A DNA stretch of 64,000 nucleotides from Pyrinomonas methylaliphatogenes (lineage in GTDB: Bacteria; Acidobacteriota; Blastocatellia; Pyrinomonadales; Pyrinomonadaceae), in the NCBI RefSeq assembly GCF_000820845.2, contig NZ_CBXV010000008.1, positions 914,705 to 978,704 of the forward strand, written 5' to 3'. The translations under genes were made by a program, and so were the position numbers. Shown here one piece after another: positions 11,222 through 19,628 of this stretch. Position 1 is the first letter of the stretch, and every line of letters begins with the position of its first letter. The notes below the pieces were generated by a model. That model was given only the letters and a program-made list of their open reading frames with translations, ran no database searches and was not told where the DNA came from.

Positions 11222-12673
11222 ATGGAGACGACACCTAACGCGAGCTACAGCTTGACCCTGAGAGTCAAATTGATCAATCGGACGGGCGCGCTCGGGGCTT
11301 TGACGACGGCTATCGGGCGCGCCGGGGGCGACATCGGCGCGATCGATATCGTCAGCGTCGGGCGTGGCGTGATCGTGCGCGACATCACCGTCAACGCCTC
11401 ATCAAGCGAACACGGTGCGCGCATCATCGAAGCCGTGCGCGCCGTTGAAGGGGTTGAGGTCATCAACGTTTCGGACCGCACTTTCCTGCTCCACCTCGGG
11501 GGCAAGATCGAAGTCGTCCCCAAGGCGCCGCTCAAGACGCGCGACGATCTTTCGATGGCCTATACGCCCGGAGTCGCGCGCGTTTGTCAAGCGATCCATC
11601 GAAGCCCGGAGAAAGTCTTCACGTTGACGATCAAACGCAACACGGTGGCCGTCGTCACAGATGGCACGGCGGTCCTGGGGTTGGGCGATATCGGTCCAGC
11701 CGCCGCGCTCCCCGTCATGGAAGGGAAGGCGATGCTCTTCAAAGAGTTCGGCGGCGTCGACGCTTTCCCCATCTGCCTCGACACGAAGGACCCAGATGAG
11801 ATCGTGCGAACCGTCAGAGCGATCGCCCCCGTCTTCGGCGGCATCAACCTCGAAGACATCTCCGCGCCGCGCTGTTTCCAGATCGAGGAGCGTTTGAAAG
11901 AGGAGCTTGACATCCCTGTCTTTCACGACGATCAACACGGCACGGCGGTCGTCGTTCTGGCAGCGCTCATCAATGCGCTCAAGATAGTGGACAAGCGAAT
12001 GGATGAGATCAAGGTCGTCGTCAATGGCGTCGGCGCGGCGGGCGTCGCGTGCACGAAGATCTTGTTGTCAGCTGGGGCGAAGAATATCATCGGGTGCGAT
12101 CAGTATGGCGCCATCTACCGCGGTCGGAGCGAACACATGAACTGGATCAAGGATTGGTATGCGCAGAACACCAATCCGGATAACGAGCGCGGGACGATCC
12201 ACGACGTGATCCGCGGCGCCGACGTCTTCCTCGGGCTTTCCGTTCCGGGCGTGATCGCGATCGAAGATATCAAGCGCATGAACGCGCGACCGATCGTCTT
12301 CGCCATGGCCAATCCGATTCCGGAGATCATGCCCGAAGAGGCCGCCGCATATGTCGCCGTCATGGCCACGGGCCGGTCCGATTATCCGAACCAGATCAAC
12401 AACGTCTTATGCTTCCCCGGCATCTTTCGCGGAGCGTTGAACTGTCGCGCTTCACAGATCAACGAGGAGATGAAGTTGGCCGCCGCACGAGCCATCGCCG
12501 AGATCATCACCGATGAAGAACTCAATCCGGAATACATCGTACCATCGGTCTTCGATCGAAGAGTGGCTGAATCGGTCGCGCGCGCGACCGAAGAGGCGGC
12601 CTACCGCACCGGGGTGGCGCGCCGCGAACGGCACACGGAAGAGACCGTGAGCGACGAACTGGCGAGCGTGTAG
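11222..12673 (+). CDS. NAD(P)-dependent malic enzyme with N-terminal ACT domain
   Basis: 483 residues. It catalyses oxidative decarboxylation of malate to pyruvate, linking the TCA cycle to pyruvate and NAD(P)H supply. An ACT domain (about residues 5-85, LTLRVKLINRTGALGALTTAI) suggests amino-acid or metabolite control. The malic domain follows with LSMAYTPGVA, the TDGTAVLGLGDIG loop, and GKAMLFKEFGGVDAFP, which carries the catalytic Lys region. ICLDTKDPDEI and FHDDQHGTA are the metal-binding parts. The NAD domain has VNGVGAAGVACTKILL. I chose ATG 11222 because the ACT domain starts there; an upstream frame opening at 11138 adds 28 poorly conserved residues. A GGAGAG site lies upstream. Confidence 0.93.
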   Translation: METTPNASYSLTLRVKLINRTGALGALTTAIGRAGGDIGAIDIVSVGRGVIVRDITVNASSSEHGARIIEAVRAVEGVEVINVSDRTFLLHLGGKIEVVPKAPLKTRDDLSMAYTPGVARVCQAIHRSPEKVFTLTIKRNTVAVVTDGTAVLGLGDIGPAAALPVMEGKAMLFKEFGGVDAFPICLDTKDPDEIVRTVRAIAPVFGGINLEDISAPRCFQIEERLKEELDIPVFHDDQHGTAVVVLAALINALKIVDKRMDEIKVVVNGVGAAGVACTKILLSAGAKNIIGCDQYGAIYRGRSEHMNWIKDWYAQNTNPDNERGTIHDVIRGADVFLGLSVPGVIAIEDIKRMNARPIVFAMANPIPEIMPEEAAAYVAVMATGRSDYPNQINNVLCFPGIFRGALNCRASQINEEMKLAAARAIAEIITDEELNPEYIVPSVFDRRVAESVARATEEAAYRTGVARRERHTEETVSDELASV

Positions 12674-12737
12674 CTCTATCCCCGAAAGCTAGCTGAATGA
12701 GCTGGGCCAAATACGCGAGCGCCGCTGCGACTTCAAA

Positions 12738-13337
12738 CTATTTCCCGCACCTGAGCGTCACGCGCACAGGTTGCGCGAGCGCGCTCGCAGGGATTTCAAG
12801 CGTCTGCGCCTTGCAACCCCGCGCCTTCACGATGATCTTGAGTCGCCCCATGTGAAGCGGCGGCAGAACCGCCACGCCGCGCGCGTCCGAATAGCCCCAC
12901 GCTTCGCAGAAGAAACCATCCGTCCGGTTGGATTCAAGCTTCACATATGCCTTGCTGATCGGATGCCCGTCCTCATCGAAGACGCGCAGGTCAAGGCGCC
13001 CGATACCATTGGGCCGGTCAGGCGCGCGCCCCATATTCGGGATCTCTTCGCCTGTCGCCTGAAATCCTCCGCCACCGCCGCTGCCCGGAAGACTCGAATT
13101 GCCCTCCGACCCTGAAACCGATGATTGGGATGATTGGTAAGATCCTCCGCCACCGCCACCATTCGAGGATCTCGCGTTGATCTCTTGGGAAGAGTCGGAA
13201 GAGTTCATTTCCCGATTGTGAGAAGAACTCTTCGTCCCGACGGCGTTGCCACCGTTTCCGGTCTGAATCTTCTCCTGTGCGACGATCGGGCCGATGGCGA
13301 AGACGGCGATGATTAACCCGAGAACCGATATTCTCAT
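12738..13337 (-). CDS. Small secreted protein with Gly/Ser-rich linker and carboxypeptidase-regulatory-like domain
   Basis: 199 residues. A signal peptide (residues 1-20, ending IVA) precedes a linker of about 75 residues rich in Ser, Asn and Gly, including runs of Gly. A C-terminal beta-sandwich-like domain (residues 112-197, LDLRVFDEDGHPISKAYVKLES to VRVTLRC) has the look of a carboxypeptidase-regulatory or B-type transthyretin-like fold. That fold occurs on acidobacterial surface proteins and Oar receptors. AAGGAG lies 12 nt upstream of the ATG. No enzyme motif is seen. Probable surface or periplasmic protein of unknown role. Confidence 0.75.
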   Translation of the reverse strand: MRISVLGLIIAVFAIGPIVAQEKIQTGNGGNAVGTKSSSHNREMNSSDSSQEINARSSNGGGGGGSYQSSQSSVSGSEGNSSLPGSGGGGGFQATGEEIPNMGRAPDRPNGIGRLDLRVFDEDGHPISKAYVKLESNRTDGFFCEAWGYSDARGVAVLPPLHMGRLKIIVKARGCKAQTLEIPASALAQPVRVTLRCGK

Positions 13338-13690
13338 TTTGAGAGCAGCTCCTTAGTCCTGAAGATTCACCCGTCGCGCGGAAGTGTCACGCATCTCGCG
13401 GGCCTACGGATGGGGGATCTGTGGAGAGAGCGCCGCCGATCCTCGCATGCCGGTCACTTCGGCAACCGCTCCGGACCGTGCGCGCGCGTCGCGCGTTTAG
13501 GTCGAGCGGCTTTGCGCTCCACAGCTTTCGCTCGCGGATGGCCATTTTCGGTGCCGTGCCACTTGCGACGGCGCGTCGAAGACGCGCTCATAATTATAGC
13601 TTGAGATAGACTTCGAGGAGAAGCTCTTTATTTCATGCCGTTCGATCGGCTCTGAGGGGCTTGGGGAGAGGGCTTTCGAAAAGCTCCCGC
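13338..13690. other. Intergenic region without a convincing gene
   Basis: Short frames exist on both strands, but all are low-complexity Arg-rich readings typical of non-coding GC-rich DNA. The right half leads into the promoter and leader of the RRM gene. Confidence 0.5.
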
Positions 13691-13695
13691 GCGCC

Positions 13696-13724
13696 TTGCG
13701 CTTTGTGGCGGGAACGGGCATAAT
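13696..13724 (+). promoter_or_regulatory. Candidate promoter of the RRM protein gene
   Basis: TTGCGC (13696-13701), a 17-nt spacer and CATAAT (13719-13724) form a sigma-70-like promoter. Transcription would start near 13731, leaving a leader of about 200 nt before the ATG at 13935. Confidence 0.5.
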
Positions 13725-13749
13725 CTTTGGCGTTTTGGTTCCTGCTCTC

Positions 13750-13769
13750 GCGCATCGGAGGCGATGCGC
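13750..13769 (+). promoter_or_regulatory. Hairpin in the leader of the RRM gene
   Basis: A perfect 8-bp stem (13750-13757 with 13762-13769, GCGCATCG/CGATGCGC) with a GAGG loop lies about 20 nt into the predicted leader. It may be a 5' stabilising hairpin or a binding site for the encoded RNA-binding protein; this is inference. Confidence 0.4.
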
Positions 13770-13934
13770 ATAGCCGCGACTTACGGGCGACAGCGTTCGG
13801 CTGAGAAGAGAGTGAGGTCGGTTGATAGTTTCGGGAGAGTCGGGCGTGTCGCTACGTCGCGCGAAGGCCTCTGATCGAAGTCCGCGATCGATTTGCCCGC
13901 CCTTCCCTTAACCCCTGATAGAGGAAGAAAGAAG

Positions 13935-14282
13935 ATGTCTACAAAACTTTTTGTCGGTAATCTCCCTTTTCGCATCACGAGCGAAGACTTGCGCGATCTG
14001 TTCTCGCAAGCAGGCACAGTCGAATCGGCGTCAGTGATCGAGGATCGCGACACGGGCCGTTCACGCGGCTTCGGCTTCGTCGAAATGGCGACTGCGGAAG
14101 AGGCGGCCATCGCCATCGAGCAGTTCAATGGACGCGATTTCGAAGGGCGCAGCTTAACGGTCAACGAGGCGAAACCACGCACGGATAGAGGCGGCGGTTT
14201 CAATCGCAGCGGTGGTGGATTCAATCGCGGCGGGCGCGGCGGACGCGATCATCGTCGCGGCGGACGCGAACCGCGCTGGTAA
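13935..14282 (+). CDS. RNA-binding protein with one RRM domain and Gly/Arg-rich tail
   Basis: 115 residues. A single RNA recognition motif fills residues 1-80, with RNP2 LFVGNL near residue 5 and RNP1 RGFGFVEM near residue 45. The tail is rich in Gly, Arg, Phe and Asn (RGG-like), as in cyanobacterial and other bacterial cold-induced Rbp proteins. Such proteins bind RNA in the cytoplasm and are often cold-regulated with long 5' leaders, which fits the roughly 200-nt leader here. AGGAAG lies about 9 nt before the ATG. A hairpin terminator follows at 14309. Confidence 0.92.
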   Translation: MSTKLFVGNLPFRITSEDLRDLFSQAGTVESASVIEDRDTGRSRGFGFVEMATAEEAAIAIEQFNGRDFEGRSLTVNEAKPRTDRGGGFNRSGGGFNRGGRGGRDHRRGGREPRW

Positions 14283-14308
14283 TCCTCGCGTTATCTGCTA
14301 GTGCGAAA

Positions 14309-14354
14309 GGGCCGGTCAAGTTGCCATATGGAGCTGACCGGCCCTCATCTTTAC
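14309..14354 (+). terminator. Terminator after the RRM gene
   Basis: A 10-bp perfect stem (14309-14318 with 14335-14344, GGGCCGGTCA/TGACCGGCCC) with a partly paired inner loop is followed by CTCATCTTTA. The T-tract is weak but the stem is strong. Confidence 0.6.
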
Positions 14355-14520
14355 GGAGCATTCTGGACCTGACTTTCGATAGAGTTCGAAGCCAAAGACT
14401 CAGCGCCTCGATATGGCAGCCTTCGGCGCGCAGCCTCACGTTCTGGGTAGAACGATTCTCCGCGTCGGAGCGCAATATGCTCAGAACGGTCGAGAGGGGG
14501 CGAACTTAAGCTGCTCCACT

Positions 14521-14628
14521 GCCCAACGCGCTTCAACAGAGCGACTGAACGAGCGCGGCATTACGCTCGCCAGCCTGATCGCTACCAATTAGCCCAACGC
14601 GCTTCAACAGAGCGACTGAACGAGCGCG
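14521..14628. CRISPR. Possible two-repeat CRISPR-like mini-array
   Basis: A 37-bp sequence starting GCCCAACGCGCTTCAACAGA occurs twice without a mismatch (14521-14557 and 14592-14628), separated by a unique 34-bp segment. Each copy contains a 6-bp inverted repeat (CGCGCT near its start and AGCGCG at its end). The repeat and spacer lengths match CRISPR arrays, but there are only two repeats, no cas gene in the window and no clear AT-rich leader. It could be an orphan or decayed array, or another kind of direct repeat. Confidence 0.4.
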
Positions 14629-14640
14629 TCCGATGCCCCG

Positions 14641-16644
14641 CTATCGCCGAGCTTCGGGCGTCACCCTCAGACGCACGCGTTGCCCCGCGCGCAGCACTTC
14701 GAGTTCATACTCGACGCCCGCTTTCATCTCCGAGAGCGCGTAGGTGTAATCGTATATATCCTTTATCTCGCGCCCGGCGAGCCTGATGATGACATCGCCG
14801 GCTTTGAGGCCGGCCCGTTCGGCGGGCGATCCCTCGCGCACGGCGTCGATGAGCACGCCTCCGCTTGTCTCCGCATAATTGGGGATCGTGCCCAAGTAGA
14901 CGCGAAAGCCCGTCGTTCGCGCCATGGTCTCTTTGCCGACGACGGCGTAATCGGGCCTTTGCGGCAGACGATCTATTTCACGCGCGATCTCATAGACGAA
15001 ACGCGCGATGCGCGCCTCGCCCTCGTAATTGATCTTCTCCGCCGTATCAGAAGGTTTGTGGTAATCTTCATGCGTTCCGGTCCAGAAGAAGAGAACGGGG
15101 ATTCGGCGCGCGTAGAACGAAGCGTAATCGCTCGGACCGAACCCGTCCTCGTTGAGGACCAAGCTGTTAAAGAGCCCAGGCGAACGCCCTTTGCCGTCGC
15201 GTTGACGCGCTGCGTTATGTTGATCCTGTTCGCCTCCTCTTTGCGCCTCGCCCAAACGACGATTTATCTCGTCGATCATCGCGCGCCATCGCGAAGAGGT
15301 GCCGATGCCGCCGACGATCAATCGCTCGTTGCGCAAACGTCCGATCATATCCATGTTGAGCATGGCCACCGTCTGCGCTAAAGGGAAGACGGGATTTCGA
15401 ACGTAATAGTTCGAACCGAGCAACCCCAGCTCTTCCGCGCCGAAAGCGGCGAAGATGAGCGTGCGATGCGGTCGCTCTCGCGCGAAGAGGCGAGCCAACT
15501 CCAGCAGCGCTGCCGTTCCCGAAGCGTTATCATCGGCGCCATAATGGATCGCGCGTTGGGCTGGCGCGAGGCTACCGCGCCCGCCGAAGCCCAAGTGATC
15601 GTAATGCGCTCCGATGACGATCGCTTCGGACTTGAGTTTGGGATCTGTTCCATCGACGATCCCGATGACGTTGGCCGTCTCAGCGCCGCGTCGCAGCATC
15701 TCAGTCTCGATAGTTAAGGCGACCTCGCGCAGCAGAACCGCTCGATTGAAATGGACCGCCGGATCCGCCTTATCGCGCGCCTCGGCGGAGGACGTTCGAT
15801 CTTGAGGGGCTACGCCATCCCGCTGAGTGGGCGGGGATTTGAGCGGCAGATCGATGCGACCCTCTTGAAGGATCCGCCGCGCCGCCATTTGCGAGATTAG
15901 AACGGCGACGATGCCAACATCGCCCGCCGGATGATCAGAAGCGGCTCGCATCAACGGATCGTCGGCCAGATCCTCCGCGCTCGCGACGAAGATGACGGCG
16001 CGCGCGCCGCGTTCACGCGCGCTGATGACGCGGCGCCGCGGATCGGAATAGCTGGCTAACGTGGCGTGCGGGTCCTCACCTTCCGGCGGGCGCGAAAGGA
16101 GCATGACCGCTTTGCCCCGCACATCCACCCCAGCATAATCGTCGCGCTTCAACTCGTCGGCGACGATCCCGCTGCCGACGAAGACGATCTGGATATTCTC
16201 AAGACGCGCGTTGCTCGTCCACGGCAAAGGGGCCCAATCCTCATTCAAGCGCAGATCCAAGGCGATATTCGCCGCACCATTCTCCCGCGTGACGAGAGAC
16301 ATGGCGTTGCGCTGGCCCAGTCGCCCTTCGCTCGTGATATTGAAGACTTGCAGATACTCGCGATAGCTCGGCTTCGAAGAGGCTGATACGGCGCAGCATG
16401 GACGCAATCCTAGACGGGCGAACTCTTCGGCGATGTACTGCGCCGCGCGCGCCGCTCCCGGCGTCCCCGCCCGCCTCCCCTCGAATCGAGCCGAAGCCAG
16501 CGCTTCGACATGGCGGCGTAAAAGATGGACATCGGGCGTCGCTTTCGGAGTTGGCGCTTGGGCAACCGCTGGCGCCCAAAAAGCGGCGATGGCTAGCAAT
16601 CGCGCCGCCGCCTTTAGCCAGCCTCCTCGCAACCTCGTTTTCAT
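14641..16644 (-). CDS. Secreted M28-family zinc aminopeptidase with PA and PDZ domains
   Basis: 667 residues. Signal peptide (about residues 1-28, ending AVA), then a peptidase N-terminal segment with LASARFEGRRAGTPGA. A protease-associated insert around residues 150-260 shows VDVRGKAVMLLSR. The M28 catalytic core has GAHYDHLG (first zinc His), YGADDNASGTAALLELA (bridging Asp), FAAFGAEELGLLGS (catalytic and ligand Glu) and MLNMDMIGR (Asp). It ends with the last His region THEDYHKPSDT. A C-terminal PDZ domain (about residues 580-660) contains PAERAGLKAGDVI. It is probably a periplasmic or extracellular enzyme trimming N-terminal residues of peptides. It is the last gene of a minus-strand run prmC-murA-HIT-M28 with gaps of about 40-55 nt. 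Confidence 0.93.
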   Translation of the reverse strand: MKTRLRGGWLKAAARLLAIAAFWAPAVAQAPTPKATPDVHLLRRHVEALASARFEGRRAGTPGAARAAQYIAEEFARLGLRPCCAVSASSKPSYREYLQVFNITSEGRLGQRNAMSLVTRENGAANIALDLRLNEDWAPLPWTSNARLENIQIVFVGSGIVADELKRDDYAGVDVRGKAVMLLSRPPEGEDPHATLASYSDPRRRVISARERGARAVIFVASAEDLADDPLMRAASDHPAGDVGIVAVLISQMAARRILQEGRIDLPLKSPPTQRDGVAPQDRTSSAEARDKADPAVHFNRAVLLREVALTIETEMLRRGAETANVIGIVDGTDPKLKSEAIVIGAHYDHLGFGGRGSLAPAQRAIHYGADDNASGTAALLELARLFARERPHRTLIFAAFGAEELGLLGSNYYVRNPVFPLAQTVAMLNMDMIGRLRNERLIVGGIGTSSRWRAMIDEINRRLGEAQRGGEQDQHNAARQRDGKGRSPGLFNSLVLNEDGFGPSDYASFYARRIPVLFFWTGTHEDYHKPSDTAEKINYEGEARIARFVYEIAREIDRLPQRPDYAVVGKETMARTTGFRVYLGTIPNYAETSGGVLIDAVREGSPAERAGLKAGDVIIRLAGREIKDIYDYTYALSEMKAGVEYELEVLRAGQRVRLRVTPEARR

Positions 16645-16683
16645 GGGCGAACCTCGCTACTTAATCGCTTTGCACCATACGGA

Positions 16684-17040
16684 TCAGCCGGGCGGCCAAC
16701 TCATCGGGCGGCCACCGAGCACGTGTAAGTGAAGGTGGAAAACGGATTGCCCGACGCCCGGGCCAGTATTGATGACCGTGCGATAGCCGCCGCGCTTTTC
16801 CGTCAATCCTTCAGCGTTGGCGACTCGCGCCGCCGTCACTAACAGGTGGCCTAACGTTTCACGCCGTTCAGGTGTGGCTTCGTCGAGCGACGCGAAGTGC
16901 TCGCGCGGCACGACGAGGATATGGACGGGCGCTTGCGGATTGATGTCGCGGAACGCCACGCATATCTCATCCTGATGAACGACGGTCGCTGGCAACTCAC
17001 CCGCGATGATGCGGCAGAAGATGCAATCAGTTCGCGTCAT
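16684..17040 (-). CDS. HIT-family nucleotide-binding hydrolase (HINT-like)
   Basis: 118 residues, normal for bacterial HINT proteins. CIFCRIIAGE opens the domain, and the histidine-triad motif VFHLHLHVLGGRP lies near the C-terminus, with VINTGPGVGQ before it. Such enzymes hydrolyse phosphoramidates such as AMP-lysine. AGAGGT precedes the ATG. Downstream of murA in an apparent minus-strand operon. Confidence 0.94.
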   Translation of the reverse strand: MTRTDCIFCRIIAGELPATVVHQDEICVAFRDINPQAPVHILVVPREHFASLDEATPERRETLGHLLVTAARVANAEGLTEKRGGYRTVINTGPGVGQSVFHLHLHVLGGRPMSWPPG

Positions 17041-17093
17041 GCGCTTTACCTCTGGTGCAGATTTTAGCGATCACCGATTATCGGCTCAATGGC

Positions 17094-18362
17094 TCATCTC
17101 ATGCGCTCGATGCGCGCGCCGACGGCGCGCAGCTTATCTTCGATCCTTTCGTATCCGCGATCGATGTGATAGACGCGGTCGATGACCGTTTCGCCTTCCG
17201 CGGCGAGGCCAGCGAGGACGAGCGAAGCCGAAGCGCGCAGATCTGAAGCTTGAACGTTGGCTCCCATCAACCGCGTCGGTCCGTGGACGATCGCCGTGCG
17301 CCCTTCGATCTCGATGCGCGCTCCCATACGCCTCATCTCCGCCGCGTGCATGAAACGGTTCTCGAAGATCGTCTCGGTGATGCGCGCTTCACCTTCGGCT
17401 TGCGTCATCAGGGCCATGTACTGCGCCTGCATGTCGGTCGGAAATCCTGGGTACGGTTCGGTGACGACATCACGCGCGATGAAAGCCCCTTCGTGACCGG
17501 CGACGCGAAGCGTGCTTTGATCGAGCTCTTCGATTGTGACTCCGACTTCGCGCAGTTGTTCGATGGTTGCCGTCAGATGTTCCGGGCAACAGTCCTTCAA
17601 CTCCAGTTCGCCGCGCGTGATAGCCGCGGCGACGAGGAAAGTCCCCGTCTCGATGCGATCCGGGATGATCCTGTGCTCGGCACCGCCCAAAGCCTCGACC
17701 CCTTCGATCTCGATCACGCTCGTTCCGGCGCCGCGCACGCGCGCGCCCATGCGATTTAGCAGCGCCGCCAGATCGCTCACTTCGGGTTCGCGCGCCGCAT
17801 TGCGCAATACGGTTTTGCCGCGCGCGAGCGTCGCCGCCATCATCAGGTTCTCCGTCCCCGTGACCGTCACCTTGCTGAATTCTATTTCGGTTCCACGAAG
17901 TCGTTCTCCGTTTGGGATGCGCGCAACGACGTAGCCTGCTTCCAGAGATATTTCCGCACCGAGTTGACGCAATCCCTCGAGATGAAGATCGATCGGTCGC
18001 GTTCCGATGGCACATCCGCCGGGAAGCGAGACGCGCGCCCGCCCGAATCGCGCCACCAGCGGTCCGAGCACGAGGACAGAGGCGCGCATCGTCTTGACCA
18101 GATCATAAGGCGCTTCGAAGAGTTCGACGTGCGCCGCGTTGATCTTGTGCGTATGAAGCTCCGGCGTCAGCACCGTCGCCCCCAAATCCTCGAGCAGACG
18201 GCGCAACGTCATGCAGTCGCGGACATATGGCACGTTATGCAGCGTCACCGTCTCCGCCGTCAAAAGCGCGGCGGCCATGCATGGCAAAGCCGAGTTCTTC
18301 GCGCCGCTAATACGCACCTGACCGCGCAACTCTCTTCCGCCCTGAATGTAAAATTTGTCCAT
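17094..18362 (-). CDS. murA: UDP-N-acetylglucosamine 1-carboxyvinyltransferase
   Basis: 422 residues, the usual length. It transfers enolpyruvate from PEP to UDP-GlcNAc, the first committed step of peptidoglycan synthesis, in the cytoplasm. Lys22 and Asn23 in GAKNSALP, the active-site loop LPGGCAIGTRP with Cys117 (the fosfomycin target in most bacteria) and RRMGARIEIEGRTA near the C-terminus are all present. AGGAGAG precedes the ATG. It follows prmC by about 54 nt on the same strand. Confidence 0.97.
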   Translation of the reverse strand: MDKFYIQGGRELRGQVRISGAKNSALPCMAAALLTAETVTLHNVPYVRDCMTLRRLLEDLGATVLTPELHTHKINAAHVELFEAPYDLVKTMRASVLVLGPLVARFGRARVSLPGGCAIGTRPIDLHLEGLRQLGAEISLEAGYVVARIPNGERLRGTEIEFSKVTVTGTENLMMAATLARGKTVLRNAAREPEVSDLAALLNRMGARVRGAGTSVIEIEGVEALGGAEHRIIPDRIETGTFLVAAAITRGELELKDCCPEHLTATIEQLREVGVTIEELDQSTLRVAGHEGAFIARDVVTEPYPGFPTDMQAQYMALMTQAEGEARITETIFENRFMHAAEMRRMGARIEIEGRTAIVHGPTRLMGANVQASDLRASASLVLAGLAAEGETVIDRVYHIDRGYERIEDKLRAVGARIERMR

Positions 18363-18416
18363 TCGCGCTCTCCTAAGCCGGAGAATCTATCACGTCGCCA
18401 CGCCGATCATCCAACT

Positions 18417-19277
18417 TCAACGGCGACGCAAGATGAATGTCCGCGGGATATCCTGCAGATCGCGGCGCACCTCGAGCACGCGCCATATGGCTCCATCTAT
18501 CGCCTCTTTCACGGCCTGTTCTTGTCCGAACCCGATCTCGAAAAGAAGGAAGCCCTCATCGCGCAGGAAGAGAGGCGCTTCGACGAGCAAACGGCGGATG
18601 AGGCTCAACGGATCGTCGCCGGGAGTAAGCGCGATGCGCGGTTCGAAGGCGCGCACCTCAAGCTGCAATGCAGGCAGATCGGCGGCGGCGACATAAGGGG
18701 GATTTGAAACGATCAGGTCGAATTGCGCCCTTGCAGCGAAAGCGGAGAAAAGATCCATCGCCACGAAACACAGCCGCTCGCTTACTCCGTGTCTCCGCGC
18801 GTTTCGTCGAGCGACTTCGAGCGCTGCCGAAGATAGATCCACGCCGACGGCGCGCCAGCGCGGTCTTTCGTTCAGTAGCGCGATCGCAATGCATCCTGAC
18901 CCCGTCCCAAGGTCACAGACAAAAGCCTCTTCGCGCGGTCCGACTTCAAGGGCCGCTTCCACGAGCAGTTCCGTTTCCGGGCGTGGGATCAACACTTCAG
19001 GCGTGACGAGGAAATCGAGGCCGAAAAACTCCTGATGTCCGGTGATGTATTGGAGCGGTTCCCCGCGCGCGCGCCGCGCCACCAACGCGCGAAACCTCTC
19101 GCCTTGCTCGGGCGTCAAAGCATCATCTCGATTTGTGAATAGAAAGAGGCGATCGCAACCTAATACGTGCGTCAATAAGCTCATCGCTTCGCGCCGCGCT
19201 TCGGCGATCTCGACTCGCCGAAGCGTTGTGGCCGCTTCGCTCAGCGCCTGAGCAATGGTCTGCCCACGATCGCTCAT
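18417..19277 (-). CDS. prmC: Peptide chain release factor N5-glutamine methyltransferase
   Basis: 286 residues. It methylates the Gln of the GGQ motif of release factors with SAM. An N-terminal helical domain (residues 1-90, PLQYITGHQEFFGLDF) is followed by a Rossmann methyltransferase domain with CDLGTGSGCIAIALL and the substrate-binding NPPY motif in LIVSNPPYVAAADL. prfA, its frequent partner, is not adjacent. It heads the minus-strand prmC-murA-HIT-M28 run. Confidence 0.96.
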   Translation of the reverse strand: MSDRGQTIAQALSEAATTLRRVEIAEARREAMSLLTHVLGCDRLFLFTNRDDALTPEQGERFRALVARRARGEPLQYITGHQEFFGLDFLVTPEVLIPRPETELLVEAALEVGPREEAFVCDLGTGSGCIAIALLNERPRWRAVGVDLSSAALEVARRNARRHGVSERLCFVAMDLFSAFAARAQFDLIVSNPPYVAAADLPALQLEVRAFEPRIALTPGDDPLSLIRRLLVEAPLFLRDEGFLLFEIGFGQEQAVKEAIDGAIWRVLEVRRDLQDIPRTFILRRR

Positions 19278-19311
19278 ATGATCTCTTCTTCGGTCGCGAA
19301 AACGACCGCAG

Positions 19312-19340
19312 TCGATTTCCCCAGCCCTTGAAGCTATAAT
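19312..19340 (+). promoter_or_regulatory. Candidate promoter of the HMA-domain gene
   Basis: A perfect TATAAT (19335-19340) lies 39 nt before the ATG at 19379; the -35 position (TCGATT, 19312-19317, 17-nt spacer) is weak. Confidence 0.45.
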
Positions 19341-19378
19341 AGAGACCCAAACGTTCGTCGTACAAGGAGCCCGAAGCG

Positions 19379-19597
19379 ATGCGCGTCGAACTGAAGATCA
19401 AGGGGATGCATTGTGAATCGTGCGCCGCAGATATCAAAGAGACTTTGGAAGAGACCGATGGCGTGCGAAGTGCCGAAGTGAGTCTCAACGATAGGGCCGC
19501 AATCGTCGAATTCGACGAACGGGTCATCCAGCAAAGCGCCCTCATCAAGAAGATTCAGGATTTGGGCTATCAGGCGACGGTCGCAAACGAGAGCTGA
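19379..19597 (+). CDS. Heavy-metal-associated (HMA) domain protein, CopZ-like
   Basis: 72 residues making up a single HMA domain. The metal-binding motif is GMHCESC (Cys12 and Cys15), followed by the family's GV-x-SAEVSL strand. Such proteins carry Cu(I) or a similar soft metal to P-type ATPases or regulators in the cytoplasm; here no metal ATPase lies next to it. AAGGAG lies about 9 nt before the ATG. The gene is followed 31 nt later by cysE, so the two may be co-transcribed; a link to thiol or cysteine supply is possible but not shown. Confidence 0.9.
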   Translation: MRVELKIKGMHCESCAADIKETLEETDGVRSAEVSLNDRAAIVEFDERVIQQSALIKKIQDLGYQATVANES

Positions 19598-19628
19598 AGA
19601 ACCGCTCTTCGTCCGATGGAGCAAAGAG

